A DNA stretch of 64,000 bases from Caballeronia sp. NK8 (GCF_018408855.1 NZ_AP024324.1:620001-684000); one strand, 5' to 3'; positions 1 to 9,456 are shown, numbered from the stretch's first letter. Translations and numbers: made by a program. The notes: a model not told the origin generated them from the letters alone.

Positions 1-638
1 TACGGAATGACCAGGTGCGGCGTCTCGCCTACCGTGGTCCAGAACGGAAGTTCGTCGCCGTAGTAGTCGGAGTCGTACAGAAAGCCGCCGTGCTCGACCA
101 GCAGACGCCTTGTATTCACCGATGGCGAATAGCGGCAATACCACCCTTCGGGCGGCCGGCCGATTGTACGCGTGAGCGACTCGACGGCCATCCGGATGTG
201 CTGCCGCTCCTCTTCCGGCGCAAGCCGATAGTGCTGTATCCACCGCCAGCCGTGACTGCAGACGTCGAAGCCCGACGCTCGAATGGCCGCCGCGGCCGAC
301 GGATTGCGCTCCAGCGCCAGGGCGCACCCGTAAATGGTCGCCGGCAAGTCACGCTCTTGAATTATACGCATGAGCCGCCAGAAGCCTACTCGGCTGCCGT
401 ACTCGAAAAGCCCTTCCGCCGCCAGGTCCCGACCGACCACGCCCGAATGCAGGCCATGCGATTCGGTGAACCAGGTCTCGCTCTGCGTTTCGCCGTGCTC
501 GATCGATGGTTCGGAACCTTCCTCGTAGTTCAACACGAGGTTGATTGCGATACGTGCCCCGTTCGGCCAGTTGGCGGAGGGCGGGTTGGCGCCGTAACCC
601 TCGAAATTGCGTGCGGGTGTCGTGCGATCGTTGCTCAT
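1..638 (-). CDS. puuE: PuuE-type allantoinase / polysaccharide-deacetylase-fold hydrolase (C-terminus outside window)
   Basis: Partial gene: the start codon is at 638 and the frame runs off the left edge after about 212 residues; PuuE proteins are about 300. The N-terminus (GYGANPPSANWPNGARIAI), the NYEEGSE motif, the FEYGSR segment, SHGWRW and the YDSDYYGDELPFW stretch are hallmarks of the cofactor-independent allantoinase branch of the polysaccharide-deacetylase fold. That family opens the hydantoin ring of allantoin in the cytoplasm. It is the last visible gene of a minus-strand series behind an ABC importer and a hydantoinase, so the true substrate may be another cyclic ureide or amide. 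A chitin-deacetylase-like role is less likely, because there is no signal peptide. Confidence 0.75.
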   Translation of the reverse strand, partial: MSNDRTTPARNFEGYGANPPSANWPNGARIAINLVLNYEEGSEPSIEHGETQSETWFTESHGLHSGVVGRDLAAEGLFEYGSRVGFWRLMRIIQERDLPATIYGCALALERNPSAAAAIRASGFDVCSHGWRWIQHYRLAPEEERQHIRMAVESLTRTIGRPPEGWYCRYSPSVNTRRLLVEHGGFLYDSDYYGDELPFWTTVGETPHLVIP

Positions 639-654
639 GAAATCTCCGGTTCCG

Positions 655-1413
655 TCAAATCATGACGTCGCCGCCGTTCGGCGACAACGTCTGACCCATG
701 TAGTAAGCGCCTCCGGTTTCTGACGCCAATAGCAGCGCGGTCGGGGCGATTTCGTCGACCTGACCGAAGCGTCCGGCCGGGAGTTGCGCGAACTTCATCG
801 CGCGCCATTCGTCGGTGAAACCGGCCAGCATCGCCGTCTCGACCGGCCCGGGAGCGATGGCATTGACGGTTACGCCAAACGGCGCTCCCTCGTAGGAAAG
901 CGCGCGCGTGAAGCCGACGAGACCCGCTTTGGAGGCGCAATAGTGCGCCGCGTCCACCGTCCCCTTATAGGCCAGCTGTGACGCGATGTTGATGATCCGG
1001 CCGTAGCGGCGCTCTTTCATCCCATCGAAGAACTGACGCGTGACGAGGAACGCGCCGCGCAGGTTGACCGCCATCGTCTGGTCCCAATCCGAGACCGAAA
1101 GCTTGCCGAACGGAATTTCGCTGCAGACGCCCGCTCCGTTCACCAGAATGTCGACCGGTCCGAAAGATCGGCGCGTCCAGTCGCCCAGTCGCGCAACCGA
1201 TTGATCGTCGGTGACATCGCACTCGACGACTTTCACGTCGGCGCCGCGTGCCTCCAGCTCCGATGCCCACGCCGCGGTGCGCTCCTGATCCTTGAAATGC
1301 GCGACAAGAAGCTTTGCTCCGTGCGCGGCAAACAACTCGACGATCGCGCGTCCGATACCGGTATTGCCTCCGGTCACGACGGCCGCTTTTCCTTCGAGGG
1401 AGAACGATTCCAT
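655..1413 (-). CDS. SDR-family oxidoreductase
   Basis: A 252-residue classical short-chain dehydrogenase. The nucleotide-binding glycine motif TGGNTGIG lies near residues 14-21, the NAG-like motif reads VNGAG (about 91-95), and the catalytic Ser145, Tyr158 and Lys162 (YCASK) are present. Length and layout match the 3-oxoacyl-ACP reductase/glucose dehydrogenase-like branch, with NAD(P)H use in the cytoplasm. It starts 11 bp after the upstream epimerase gene and is followed 16 bp later by the PuuE-like gene, so all three are probably one transcript. The substrate cannot be read from the sequence. Confidence 0.85.
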   Translation of the reverse strand: MESFSLEGKAAVVTGGNTGIGRAIVELFAAHGAKLLVAHFKDQERTAAWASELEARGADVKVVECDVTDDQSVARLGDWTRRSFGPVDILVNGAGVCSEIPFGKLSVSDWDQTMAVNLRGAFLVTRQFFDGMKERRYGRIINIASQLAYKGTVDAAHYCASKAGLVGFTRALSYEGAPFGVTVNAIAPGPVETAMLAGFTDEWRAMKFAQLPAGRFGQVDEIAPTALLLASETGGAYYMGQTLSPNGGDVMI

Positions 1414-1424
1414 GAGTGTCTTCC

Positions 1425-2339
1425 TTAGCTTTTATGCGTTTGTTCCAGCCAGTGCGCGTATCGGCGAATCCCTTCCGCAAGTGCGACACGCGGGACGTAG
1501 TCCAGATCGCGTCTTGCCGCCGAGAGATCGAACTCGTCCTGAAACTCGTCCAGCGGATCGGGACCGTTCGCGAGTTCGATGCTGGCCGCCGGGTAGATGT
1601 CCCTCACGATATCCGCGATGTCCGACAGCGTGACTCGCGTTCCTCCGGTCGCGTTGTATGTGCGTCGCGGCAACGCGGGCGCATCGAACGCCTTGAGCAG
1701 CGCGGCGGCCGCATCGTCGACGTGGATGAACTGACGATGGAAGTCAGCGCCGAAGTGGAGCGTCGTCGGAAGGCCGGCTCGCGCATTCGTGAGCATGTCC
1801 CGAATGACGCAGTCGGTCGTGCGGCGCGGCCCGTACACCCACGAAAGACGAATACTGACCCCGTCGACACCATATTGTTTTGCGTAGGCAGAGACCATCT
1901 GCTCGCTCGCGACCTTGCTCGCGCCGTAGAGGCTTTCCGGCTCCATGTGCGAATCTTCCCGCACCGGATCGCCCTTTGCGTGACCATACGCGCTGGTCGA
2001 CGAACAGAACACGAAGCGCCGCGACTTGTAGATGCGTGCGAGTTCGAGGACATTCGCGGTGCCGACTATATTCACCTGCACCATTGCGTACGGGTTGTCT
2101 CGCGCAACCATCGGACCAGAAAACGCGCCGCAATGAATCACGCCGGCAAGGCCGGGGCCGGTCACGGCATGCAGTTGGTGGATGTCGTTCAGATCGCATT
2201 GCATGACGTCGACACCTTCGATCCGGCCGGCAAACCGGTCGATTGCAATGACGTGATCGCCTCTGTCCAGCAGGGCGCGCGCAATCGCATTGCCGACCAA
2301 ACCTGCCGCTCCGGTGACAAGCACCCTGTCCTTGCTCAT
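1425..2339 (-). CDS. NAD-dependent epimerase/dehydratase (extended SDR)
   Basis: 304 residues beginning MSKDRVLVTGAAGLVG. The start at 2339 is chosen because its ATG overlaps the TGA of the upstream ABC ATPase gene (ATGA), which implies translational coupling. It has the Rossmann motif TGAAGLVG near residues 9-16, a CSSTSAYG segment and the YGASK catalytic Tyr/Lys pair, as in UDP-glucose 4-epimerase-like enzymes. Members act on nucleotide sugars or free sugar acids such as uronates. Its place inside an importer operon argues for a catabolic substrate rather than a role in surface polysaccharide synthesis. Confidence 0.85.
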   Translation of the reverse strand: MSKDRVLVTGAAGLVGNAIARALLDRGDHVIAIDRFAGRIEGVDVMQCDLNDIHQLHAVTGPGLAGVIHCGAFSGPMVARDNPYAMVQVNIVGTANVLELARIYKSRRFVFCSSTSAYGHAKGDPVREDSHMEPESLYGASKVASEQMVSAYAKQYGVDGVSIRLSWVYGPRRTTDCVIRDMLTNARAGLPTTLHFGADFHRQFIHVDDAAAALLKAFDAPALPRRTYNATGGTRVTLSDIADIVRDIYPAASIELANGPDPLDEFQDEFDLSAARRDLDYVPRVALAEGIRRYAHWLEQTHKS

Positions 2340-3994
2340 TGTCTGGCTCCTACGACATCGAGAGCCGCGACTCTCGGTTTGCATTCGATGGGAAGTTCGG
2401 CCTGCAGAAGCTTGCGCGTGTACGCTTGCACCGGCGCAGCGAAAATCGACTCCGTCTCGCCCGTCTCCACGATCTTCCCGTACTGCATCACGGCCACGTA
2501 GTGCGCCAGTGACCGGACGGAGTTCAGATCGTGGGTGATGAAAAGCGCGGACAGCCCCATTTCCGCCTGCAGGTTGCGCACGAGATCGATGATCTGCGCA
2601 CGGACGCGAATGTCGAGCGCGGTCGTGCACTCGTCGAACACGACGAAGTCCGGATTGGCAGCCAGCGCCCGCGCGATGCCGACGCGCTTCTGCTCGCCTG
2701 CGGTGAGCTCGTGCGGATAGGCGCCGACGCGCCGTGCCGACACCCCGACGAGCTGCAGTAGTTCAAGGATGCGTTTCTGACGGTCCGCGCGCGTCATCTT
2801 CGGCAGAAGCGCGAAGGGTTCCGCAATCAGGTCGCCCGTGCGCCAGCGCGGATTGAGCGATACGTAAGGCTCCTGAAACACCATCTGCATGCGGCGCCGA
2901 ATGCCTCGAAACTCCGCGTTGCTCATCGCGCGCGTGCTTTGGCCATCGAAGCGTATCGTCCCGGAATCCGATTCGAGCAGACGCAGCAGGCACTGACCCG
3001 TCGTGGTCTTGCCAGAGCCACTCTCGCCGACCAGCGCCAGTGTTTCACCTCGCGCGATCCTGAACGAAACATCATCGATCGCCCTGACCACCGCGTGCGT
3101 GCGGTCGGACTTGAAGGTCTTGACGAGATTCTCGACCTCGAGCAGCGGCGGCTTCGGCGCAATGCCGGCAGCCGAACCCGTATTGAGCCTGAGCGTAGAG
3201 GGGCGCACCTTCGCCGCATCGAGCAGCTCGCGGCTGTACTCTCGCTCAGGCGCCTTGACGAAGTCTTCCACCTCGGCGAGCTCGATCAGCCTGCCGCCTT
3301 TGATGATCGCCACCCGATCGCAGTAATTCGCGACGATCCCCAGATCATGCGTGATGAGCACGACGCCGAGACCCAGATCCTTGCCCTTTTGCGCCATCAG
3401 GTCGAGAACCTGAAGCTGGATCGTTGCGTCGAGGCCGAGCGTCGCATCGTCTGCCAGCAGAATCTTCGGCTGCGCGATGAGCGCCATGGCGATGACCACG
3501 CGCTGGGCCATGCCGCCCGACATTTCATGCGGATAGGAATGCGCTCTCGCTTCCGGATTGACGATGCCGACCTGCCTGAAGAGTTCGATCGCTTCGGACC
3601 ACGCCTGCTTCCGGCTCATGCGCTTATGGTCGCGCAGCACGCGCACGACCTGCGCGCCGACCGTCTCGACCGGATCGAGCAGCATCTTTGCGTTCGTACC
3701 GATGAGCGCGACATCGCCGCCGCGATATTTCTGCCGCTCCTGCTCGCTGAGCTTGAGGATGTCGCGCCCTTCGACCTTGATCGTGCCACCGCTCACGCGC
3801 GCGCCATCCGGAAGCATGTCGATGATCGCGCGTGCCAGCACCGACTTGCCCGCGCCCGTCTCGCCAACGATGCCGATGATTTCGCCACGCTTGAGTGAAA
3901 AGCTGATGCCATCGAGCACTCTGGTCTGCTCGTCGCCCCAGTCGACCGACAACTCGTCGACTTCGAGCAGCAATGAATCTGCGGAAGTATTCAT
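2336..3994 (-). CDS. Oligopeptide/dipeptide-type ABC transporter, double ATP-binding protein (DppD-DppF fusion)
   Basis: 552 residues with two complete ABC domains in one chain. The first has Walker A GETGAGKS (about residues 45-52) and signature MSGGMAQRV. The second has Walker A GESGSGKTT (about 320) and a departing signature, LTAGEQKRV instead of LSGGQ. Each domain carries its own Walker B (ILLADD and FVVFDE). It powers the importer formed with the two permeases encoded immediately upstream; its ATG overlaps the preceding permease stop (ATGA at 3991-3994). Fused Dpp/Ddp-type ATPases of this size are common in Burkholderiales. The degenerate second signature suggests asymmetric ATP sites. 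Confidence 0.92.
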   Translation of the reverse strand: MNTSADSLLLEVDELSVDWGDEQTRVLDGISFSLKRGEIIGIVGETGAGKSVLARAIIDMLPDGARVSGGTIKVEGRDILKLSEQERQKYRGGDVALIGTNAKMLLDPVETVGAQVVRVLRDHKRMSRKQAWSEAIELFRQVGIVNPEARAHSYPHEMSGGMAQRVVIAMALIAQPKILLADDATLGLDATIQLQVLDLMAQKGKDLGLGVVLITHDLGIVANYCDRVAIIKGGRLIELAEVEDFVKAPEREYSRELLDAAKVRPSTLRLNTGSAAGIAPKPPLLEVENLVKTFKSDRTHAVVRAIDDVSFRIARGETLALVGESGSGKTTTGQCLLRLLESDSGTIRFDGQSTRAMSNAEFRGIRRRMQMVFQEPYVSLNPRWRTGDLIAEPFALLPKMTRADRQKRILELLQLVGVSARRVGAYPHELTAGEQKRVGIARALAANPDFVVFDECTTALDIRVRAQIIDLVRNLQAEMGLSALFITHDLNSVRSLAHYVAVMQYGKIVETGETESIFAAPVQAYTRKLLQAELPIECKPRVAALDVVGARQ

Positions 3995-4836
3995 CTTTCA
4001 CCTTTCGAGGCTGGAGCAGCAAAGCGTTTGAGCGCGTCCCCGAGGACGGCGAACGTGAGCACGGAAACCACGATCGCCAGACCGGGGAAGAGCGCCGCCC
4101 ACCAGACACCCAGAATCATTTGCTGAGCGCCGTTCGCGACCATGAGGCCCCACTCGGGGGTGGGCATTCGCACGCCCGCGCCCACGAATGACAGGCCGGC
4201 GGTCAGGAGAATCGCCATGCCGATGCTGATCGAAATCTGCACGATGGCCGGCGTGATGGCATTGGGCAGGATGTGCCTGAACATGATCGTGCCATCCGTT
4301 GCGCCACTGCAGCGAGCCGCGCTGATGAACGGCCTGTCGCGCAACGAGAGAACCTCGCCCCGGATGAGCCGGGCGAACATCGGTACGAACAGCACGGCCA
4401 GGACGATCGCCACGTTCCAGATTTCCTGCCCCATCACCGAGACGAGCGCCATGCCGATCACGAACACAGGAAACGACTGGATGAAGTCGAACACGCGCAT
4501 CACGAGCGTACTGACCGCGTTCCGGTAGAAGCCGATGAGCAGCCCGACGGGCACGCCGATCACGAACGCGCCGGCCACCGCCGTGATGCTGATCAGCAGA
4601 TTGATCCGGGTCGCGTAGATGACCCGGGAAAGGATGTCCATGCCCGATACATCGGTTCCGAACCAGTGTTGCCATGACGGTGCCTTCAGCACGTTCAGCG
4701 GGTCTGCATCCACGGGCGAATACGGCGATATCCACGGCGCGAACGCGATGAGCACGATCTGCAGACCAAGCAGCAGACAGCCGGTCGTCAAGCCTGCGCT
4801 GAAACGCAAGTCGGAGAAAAGTCGGAGCGATTTCAT
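3991..4836 (-). CDS. ABC transporter permease, DppC family
   Basis: 281 residues starting MKSLRLFSDLRFSAG. The start is fixed by a 4-bp ATGA overlap with the stop of the upstream permease gene. An N-terminal membrane segment precedes a binding-protein-dependent transport domain. The cytoplasmic EAA-like loop reads SAARCSGATDGTIMFRHILP, near residues 170-190, and about six transmembrane helices are expected. In the DppBC-type importer this is the second inner-membrane subunit. The longer upstream reading frame was not used because it would lie inside the neighbouring permease gene. Confidence 0.92.
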   Translation of the reverse strand: MKSLRLFSDLRFSAGLTTGCLLLGLQIVLIAFAPWISPYSPVDADPLNVLKAPSWQHWFGTDVSGMDILSRVIYATRINLLISITAVAGAFVIGVPVGLLIGFYRNAVSTLVMRVFDFIQSFPVFVIGMALVSVMGQEIWNVAIVLAVLFVPMFARLIRGEVLSLRDRPFISAARCSGATDGTIMFRHILPNAITPAIVQISISIGMAILLTAGLSFVGAGVRMPTPEWGLMVANGAQQMILGVWWAALFPGLAIVVSVLTFAVLGDALKRFAAPASKGER

Positions 4837-5873
4837 ATTTCGATCCTCGGGTCGGCCAGTCCGTACATCACGTCCACCGCCGTATAGACAAGAAGAATGA
4901 AACCGGCAGCCACGAGCACGAAGCCTTGAAGCGCCGGATAGTCGCTGTTGACCACGGACTGAACCGCATATTGGCCAAGCCCACCCCACGCGAAGATCGT
5001 TTCCACCAGCACCGCCGCGCCGAGCAGAAAGCTGAAGAGAAACCCGACCATGGTGATGATCGGCGGAAGACTGTTGCGCAGGGCGCTCAGGATGATGCGC
5101 CGCTCGGAAAGGCCCGATGCTCTCGCATGCCGGATGAACTCGCTCTTGTAGATATCCTCGAACACGGATTGACTGAGTTTCATGAGGCCGCCGGCGTTGA
5201 CGATGCTCAAAGTCAGCACCGGCAGGAGCAGGTGCGAGACGGACGACCTCAACGCAACCCAGTTGCCAGTCAGAATGCTGTCGATCGTGTAGAAGCCGGT
5301 AATCGTCGGAGGCGGGGTGATGAACGTATCGATGCGGCCGAATGGAGCCGGCGCGATTCCGGCCATATGGAAGAGCGCATAAATCAGCAGCAGGCCGACC
5401 CAGAAATCCGGAATCGCGCCCGCGGCGAGTCCGTACACCTTGCCCATGCGATCCACGACGCCACCTTTACGCACCACCGACACCACCGCCAGCCCGACAC
5501 CGATGATGATGGTGAGAAGCATCGAATACACGATCAGTTCGAACGTCGCGGGGACGCGCTGGAAGAGATCGACCGTGACGGGATTCGATGTGAACATCGA
5601 TGTGCCCAGATCGCCATGCGTGAGCGCGTCGAGATAGGCGCCGAATTGCGACCAGATCGACGCGTTCAGATGAAGCTTCTCGCGCAGGGCTGCGATGGCT
5701 TCGGGCGTCGCCATATTCCCGAGCATCAGCAGTGCCGGATCGCCCGGGAGCATACGCACGAGCAGAAACGTCGCGAACATGACCCCGAACAACTGGGGCA
5801 CCAGCGTTCCGAGCCGAGCAAGGATGATGCGAAGCGGCCGTGGAATCGACCGCCAAAACGATATCAGCGCCAT
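4833..5873 (-). CDS. ABC transporter permease, DppB family
   Basis: 346 residues with the DppB/OppB layout: an N-terminal membrane anchor (about 20-40) with the MLPGDPALLMLG motif just after it, then the permease core with the EAA-loop HARASGLSERRIILSALRNS near 230-250. It sits 49 bp downstream of the binding-protein gene and is translationally coupled to the DppC-like gene that follows. Together with that protein it forms the inner-membrane channel of an importer for peptides or other small amide- or sugar-containing solutes. Confidence 0.92.
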   Translation of the reverse strand: MALISFWRSIPRPLRIILARLGTLVPQLFGVMFATFLLVRMLPGDPALLMLGNMATPEAIAALREKLHLNASIWSQFGAYLDALTHGDLGTSMFTSNPVTVDLFQRVPATFELIVYSMLLTIIIGVGLAVVSVVRKGGVVDRMGKVYGLAAGAIPDFWVGLLLIYALFHMAGIAPAPFGRIDTFITPPPTITGFYTIDSILTGNWVALRSSVSHLLLPVLTLSIVNAGGLMKLSQSVFEDIYKSEFIRHARASGLSERRIILSALRNSLPPIITMVGFLFSFLLGAAVLVETIFAWGGLGQYAVQSVVNSDYPALQGFVLVAAGFILLVYTAVDVMYGLADPRIEI

Positions 5874-5922
5874 TGTTGCCTCACTTTCATCGAATTGAAG
5901 AGGGGCCGTCGGCCCCGGCCCA

Positions 5923-7557
5923 TCAGTTTTTCGAGAAGTCGTACCAGGTATTCCCGTTCGTCGTGTTCCAGCTGTAGCCCTTCACGTTGCTTCGCGTCGC
6001 AAGCTGGTATCCGGGATTGATGAGAAAGACCCACGGAGCCTGCTGCATCACCAGTTGCTGCACCCGTTCCATCTGCGTCTTGCGCTTCGGCTCGTCTGTC
6101 GACGAAAGACTTTCGTTGATCAGCTGATCGACTTCCGGATTTTTGTAATGCGAATAATTGATCAGCGACGCGCTATTGAGCCAGAGATTGGCGACATATC
6201 CCGCGTCCGGGACGATCGCCATGTCGCGGAAGAAGTACATTGGGATCGTTCCTTTCGAATAGCGCTCGACGAGCGTCGAAGCAGGCAGCTTCTGCAACTC
6301 GACATCGACGCCGATCCTGGAAAAGGCAGTCTTCAACACGATTGCGAGCTCCTCTTCAGTCTGGTCGCCCGTCGGGTAACCCAGCTGAGTCTTGAAGCCC
6401 TTCTCGAAACCGGCTTCCTTCAGAAGCGCCTTCGCCTTTTCGATGTTGTTGCTGTAGTCGAAGTACTTGTCCGTATAAGCCGGGTAGATCTCCGAGATGG
6501 GGCTTTTCGTCGGGCGCGCCGTGCCATAGAAGATCGACTTGAGGATTTCATCGCGAGGCACGGCATAGTTAAGCGCCTGCCGCACCTTTTCGTTGTTGAA
6601 CGGCGGCGTGTTGTTATTCATTTCCACGCGCTGCACATAGTTGCCATACACCTTCCAGACCTTCACCGTCGGAATGCTGGAGAGCGTGTTCAGCTCCCGT
6701 GGCGGAAGCCATTCAGCAACGTCCACCGCGCCCGCCTGCAGTGCGGCCAGCCGATTGGCCGATGTCGGCATCTCGCGGAATATCACCTTCGATATCTTCG
6801 CCGCGCCGCGATAGTAGTTGGGGTTCGCTTCATACACGACCTCTTGTCCCGGCGAGTATTTCGTCACCTGATACGGCGCGAAAGAGGCGGAATGACTCGA
6901 CAGCCAGCGCGAGGCCCAGGGGTCTTCCGATGTCGTGTGCTTCCTGGCTTCCACGGAATCGAGAATGCCGAGGTCGTTGTTGACCCAGATTCGTTCGATG
7001 AGCGGCGACGGCTTCGGCAGCGTGACCTTCACGGTCTGGTCGTCGACTTTCTGGAATGCGGACTTGAAGTCCTGAATCTTCAGCACCTGGGTCATATACC
7101 AGTGGAAGTTTGCCTTCAGGTTCCATCCCCGCTCGAAGGTCCACATGAGATCGTCCGCGTTGAGCGTGTTGCCTGCCGCGCTCTTCACGCCCTTTCGCAA
7201 GTGAAACGTAATGGACGTCTTGTCCGGTGACGTCTGCCAGGACTCGGCGAGCGCGCCCTTGAGCTTGTCGAAGTTTTCGACCATGACGCCACCTTCGCCA
7301 GACTTCATCTCGTAAGTCAGAAGCCGCTCGAAGATATTGCGCCGCGCTTCGTGACTGGCTTCGGTCGGCGGGTACTCCTGATCCAGCGACTCGGGCGTAC
7401 GCGGACCGGCTACCACCAGCACCGAGTTGTTGTTCTGGGCGTGAGCCGGTGTGGCGGCACCGAACAACGCGACAAGGGCTACGCTCGCCAGCGCGATGCC
7501 AAGCGGACTTCGACTCGATCGTAAATCAGCAGATACGTTGGTGATTTCTTTCATCAT
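5923..7557 (-). CDS. Periplasmic solute-binding protein, family 5 (DppA/OppA-like)
   Basis: 544 residues. A Sec signal peptide (hydrophobic core LGIALASVALVALFGAA, cleavage expected after AHA near residue 40) leads into a family-5 extracellular solute-binding domain with the typical LTYEM and SAAGNTLNADDLMWTFERG segments. It delivers ligand to the DppBC-like permeases encoded directly downstream. Family-5 proteins bind peptides, glutathione, nickel or opines, and the ligand cannot be read here. The neighbouring hydantoinase and allantoinase-like genes point to a cyclic amide or ureide. Two start ATGs (7557, 7554) are adjacent. Confidence 0.92.
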   Translation of the reverse strand: MMKEITNVSADLRSSRSPLGIALASVALVALFGAATPAHAQNNNSVLVVAGPRTPESLDQEYPPTEASHEARRNIFERLLTYEMKSGEGGVMVENFDKLKGALAESWQTSPDKTSITFHLRKGVKSAAGNTLNADDLMWTFERGWNLKANFHWYMTQVLKIQDFKSAFQKVDDQTVKVTLPKPSPLIERIWVNNDLGILDSVEARKHTTSEDPWASRWLSSHSASFAPYQVTKYSPGQEVVYEANPNYYRGAAKISKVIFREMPTSANRLAALQAGAVDVAEWLPPRELNTLSSIPTVKVWKVYGNYVQRVEMNNNTPPFNNEKVRQALNYAVPRDEILKSIFYGTARPTKSPISEIYPAYTDKYFDYSNNIEKAKALLKEAGFEKGFKTQLGYPTGDQTEEELAIVLKTAFSRIGVDVELQKLPASTLVERYSKGTIPMYFFRDMAIVPDAGYVANLWLNSASLINYSHYKNPEVDQLINESLSSTDEPKRKTQMERVQQLVMQQAPWVFLINPGYQLATRSNVKGYSWNTTNGNTWYDFSKN

Positions 7558-7645
7558 ATTGGCCTCACGTCCAGTTATCGGTTACGTTGATATGTATAGC
7601 TAACTATTATCGAATCTACTTGGTATTCGAATCCATTCATTGACG

Positions 7646-9055
7646 TCAGCGGCGCAGCGTCGGCAGTCCGCGGCGCAGAAACTTGCCCTCGCCCGCCTTG
7701 CCTGTGAAGTCCTTTCCGTCCCATACAACCCTCCCACGGCAAAGCGTGAAAGCCGGCCACGCGCGGATTCTGCGTCCTTCATAGGGCGTATAGTCGACGG
7801 CGTGATGCAACATGTCATTCGTCAACGTCCGTTCGACTTCATCCCAGATGACGAGGTCTGCATCGGCGCCGATCGCAATCGTCCCTTTCTTTGGATGCAG
7901 GCCGTAAAGCTTGGCGGGATTCGTGGCAGTCAATTCGACAAACCGGTTCAGCGAAATGCGCCCCTCCAGAACGCCTTCGGTGTACAGCAGCGGCAGCCGG
8001 GTCTCGAGCCCAGGGATGCCGTTCGGGATGTAGGGAAACGCAACCTGCTCCCCGTTGGGGTGCTTTCCCGCTTCATCATCGAAGGAAAAGGGGGCGTGGT
8101 CGGAAGAGAGAATGGTGAACGTGCCGTCCGCCAGCCCTCTCCATATGACGTTCTGATTCGCGGAGTCGCGCGGCGGCGGACTGCATACACACTTCGCGCC
8201 CTGATAGCTGTCGTCGATGCCAAGGTCTTCAGCCGTGAGGAAAAGATACTGCGGACAGGTCTCCGCCAGAATGTTCATCCCGCGATTTCGCGCCCATTGA
8301 ATCTGCTCGACTGCCTCGCGGCCGGAAACATGCACGATGAGAATGGGGACATCGACGAGTTCCGCGAAGCTGATGGCACGATGCGTCGCTTCGCGCTCCA
8401 CCAGCATGGGTCGCGCATTCGCGTGATAGCGCGGCGCCGTGAGCCCGTTGTTCACAAGGCTTTCCGTCAGCCACCCGATGCATTCCGAATTTTCCGCGTG
8501 GACCAGCGTCATCGCGCCATGGCGACGCGCCGCCGCGAGCACGTCGAGCATCTGGCGGTCGTTCAACTTGAGGTCGTCGTAAGTCATATAAATCTTGAAC
8601 GACGTGTACCCCTCTTCGATCAACTGCGGCAGTTCTTTCGCAACTACATCAGCCGTCGGATCGACCACGATCAGATGGAATCCGTAATCGACGGTCGCGC
8701 GTCCTTCGGCTCGGCGGTGATACTCCTCGACCGCGGCACGCAAGGACTCGCCTTTCTGCTGCGCGGCGAAAGGAATCACCGTGGTCGTCCCGCCGCACGC
8801 AGCGGATTTCGTGCCCGAGAAGAAGTCGTCGGCCATTCTGGCCGGAGGCGGAATGACCTGATCCAGATGGCAGTGTCCATCCACGCCGCCCGGCGTCACG
8901 ACACGGCCATTGGCATCCAGCTCGCGCTCACCCTCGGGCAATGAAAACCCCAGGTTCGTGATCACACCATCTTTGATGCCGATGTCGGAACGAAACGTAT
9001 CACTGGCCGTGGCTACGTGAGCGTTTCGAACCACCAGATCGAATGCTTTCGGCAT
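7646..9055 (-). CDS. D-hydantoinase / dihydropyrimidinase
   Basis: 469 residues. The start MPKAFDLVVRNAHV at 9055 fits the family; an upstream in-frame ATG adds 34 unrelated residues. All metal ligands of the amidohydrolase site are visible: HCH in DGHCHLDQ (about 59-61), the carboxylatable lysine in SFKIYMTY (about 150), His in VHAENSE, His in IVHVSG and Asp in SSDHAPF. Family members open the six- or five-membered cyclic diamide ring of dihydropyrimidines or hydantoins in the cytoplasm. It lies 88 bp upstream of the binding-protein gene in the same direction, so it may be the first gene of the importer operon. No N-carbamoylase (beta-ureidopropionase) is visible nearby. Confidence 0.9.
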   Translation of the reverse strand: MPKAFDLVVRNAHVATASDTFRSDIGIKDGVITNLGFSLPEGERELDANGRVVTPGGVDGHCHLDQVIPPPARMADDFFSGTKSAACGGTTTVIPFAAQQKGESLRAAVEEYHRRAEGRATVDYGFHLIVVDPTADVVAKELPQLIEEGYTSFKIYMTYDDLKLNDRQMLDVLAAARRHGAMTLVHAENSECIGWLTESLVNNGLTAPRYHANARPMLVEREATHRAISFAELVDVPILIVHVSGREAVEQIQWARNRGMNILAETCPQYLFLTAEDLGIDDSYQGAKCVCSPPPRDSANQNVIWRGLADGTFTILSSDHAPFSFDDEAGKHPNGEQVAFPYIPNGIPGLETRLPLLYTEGVLEGRISLNRFVELTATNPAKLYGLHPKKGTIAIGADADLVIWDEVERTLTNDMLHHAVDYTPYEGRRIRAWPAFTLCRGRVVWDGKDFTGKAGEGKFLRRGLPTLRR

Positions 9056-9456
9056 TGCTCGTCCTTGCGTTCGGAAAGGTTGCATGGGTAACGACTTGCA
9101 GCGAATGTACCGCGTCAAAATTCCGTCAACAACTATCGTCAACATTTGTCTCGACATTTCTTGTCTACATGCTTGTTGACATGAAATGAATATTCAAATC
9201 AGCGCATTAAGCGCGCAATTGGTGCAAACCCGATGTATCGGTCTGCGGGCAAATGGTCGCGCCGGGCGAGCGCGCCGGCGCGCGCGGTCTGCGACCAGCA
9301 CATGACGCGTGGGTGAGAAGCCTGCAAACGGTAGTTGCAGCGCCGATTCGTTTCAGCGGTCTGATGACCTCGGATCCATTGATTCGGTTTCCTCACTGTC
9401 CGATGCGAACGAAGCGGCGGAGAACTGTCGTGAACGGAATGGTCTCTGAAAGGACA
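9056..9456. other. Long intergenic region with clustered TGTC/GACA palindromes
   Basis: About 400 bp with no convincing gene. The AT-rich part next to the hydantoinase start (about 9110-9200) carries TGTC-TC-GACA (9147-9156, perfect 4-2-4 palindrome), TGTCTACA (9162-9169, 3-2-3) and further GTCAAC/GTTGAC half-sites around them. This resembles operators of GntR-type (FCD) regulators and probably contains the promoter of the hydantoinase-importer operon. The part from about 9230 to 9456 is GC-richer and unassigned; short reading frames there lack coding character. Confidence 0.5.
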
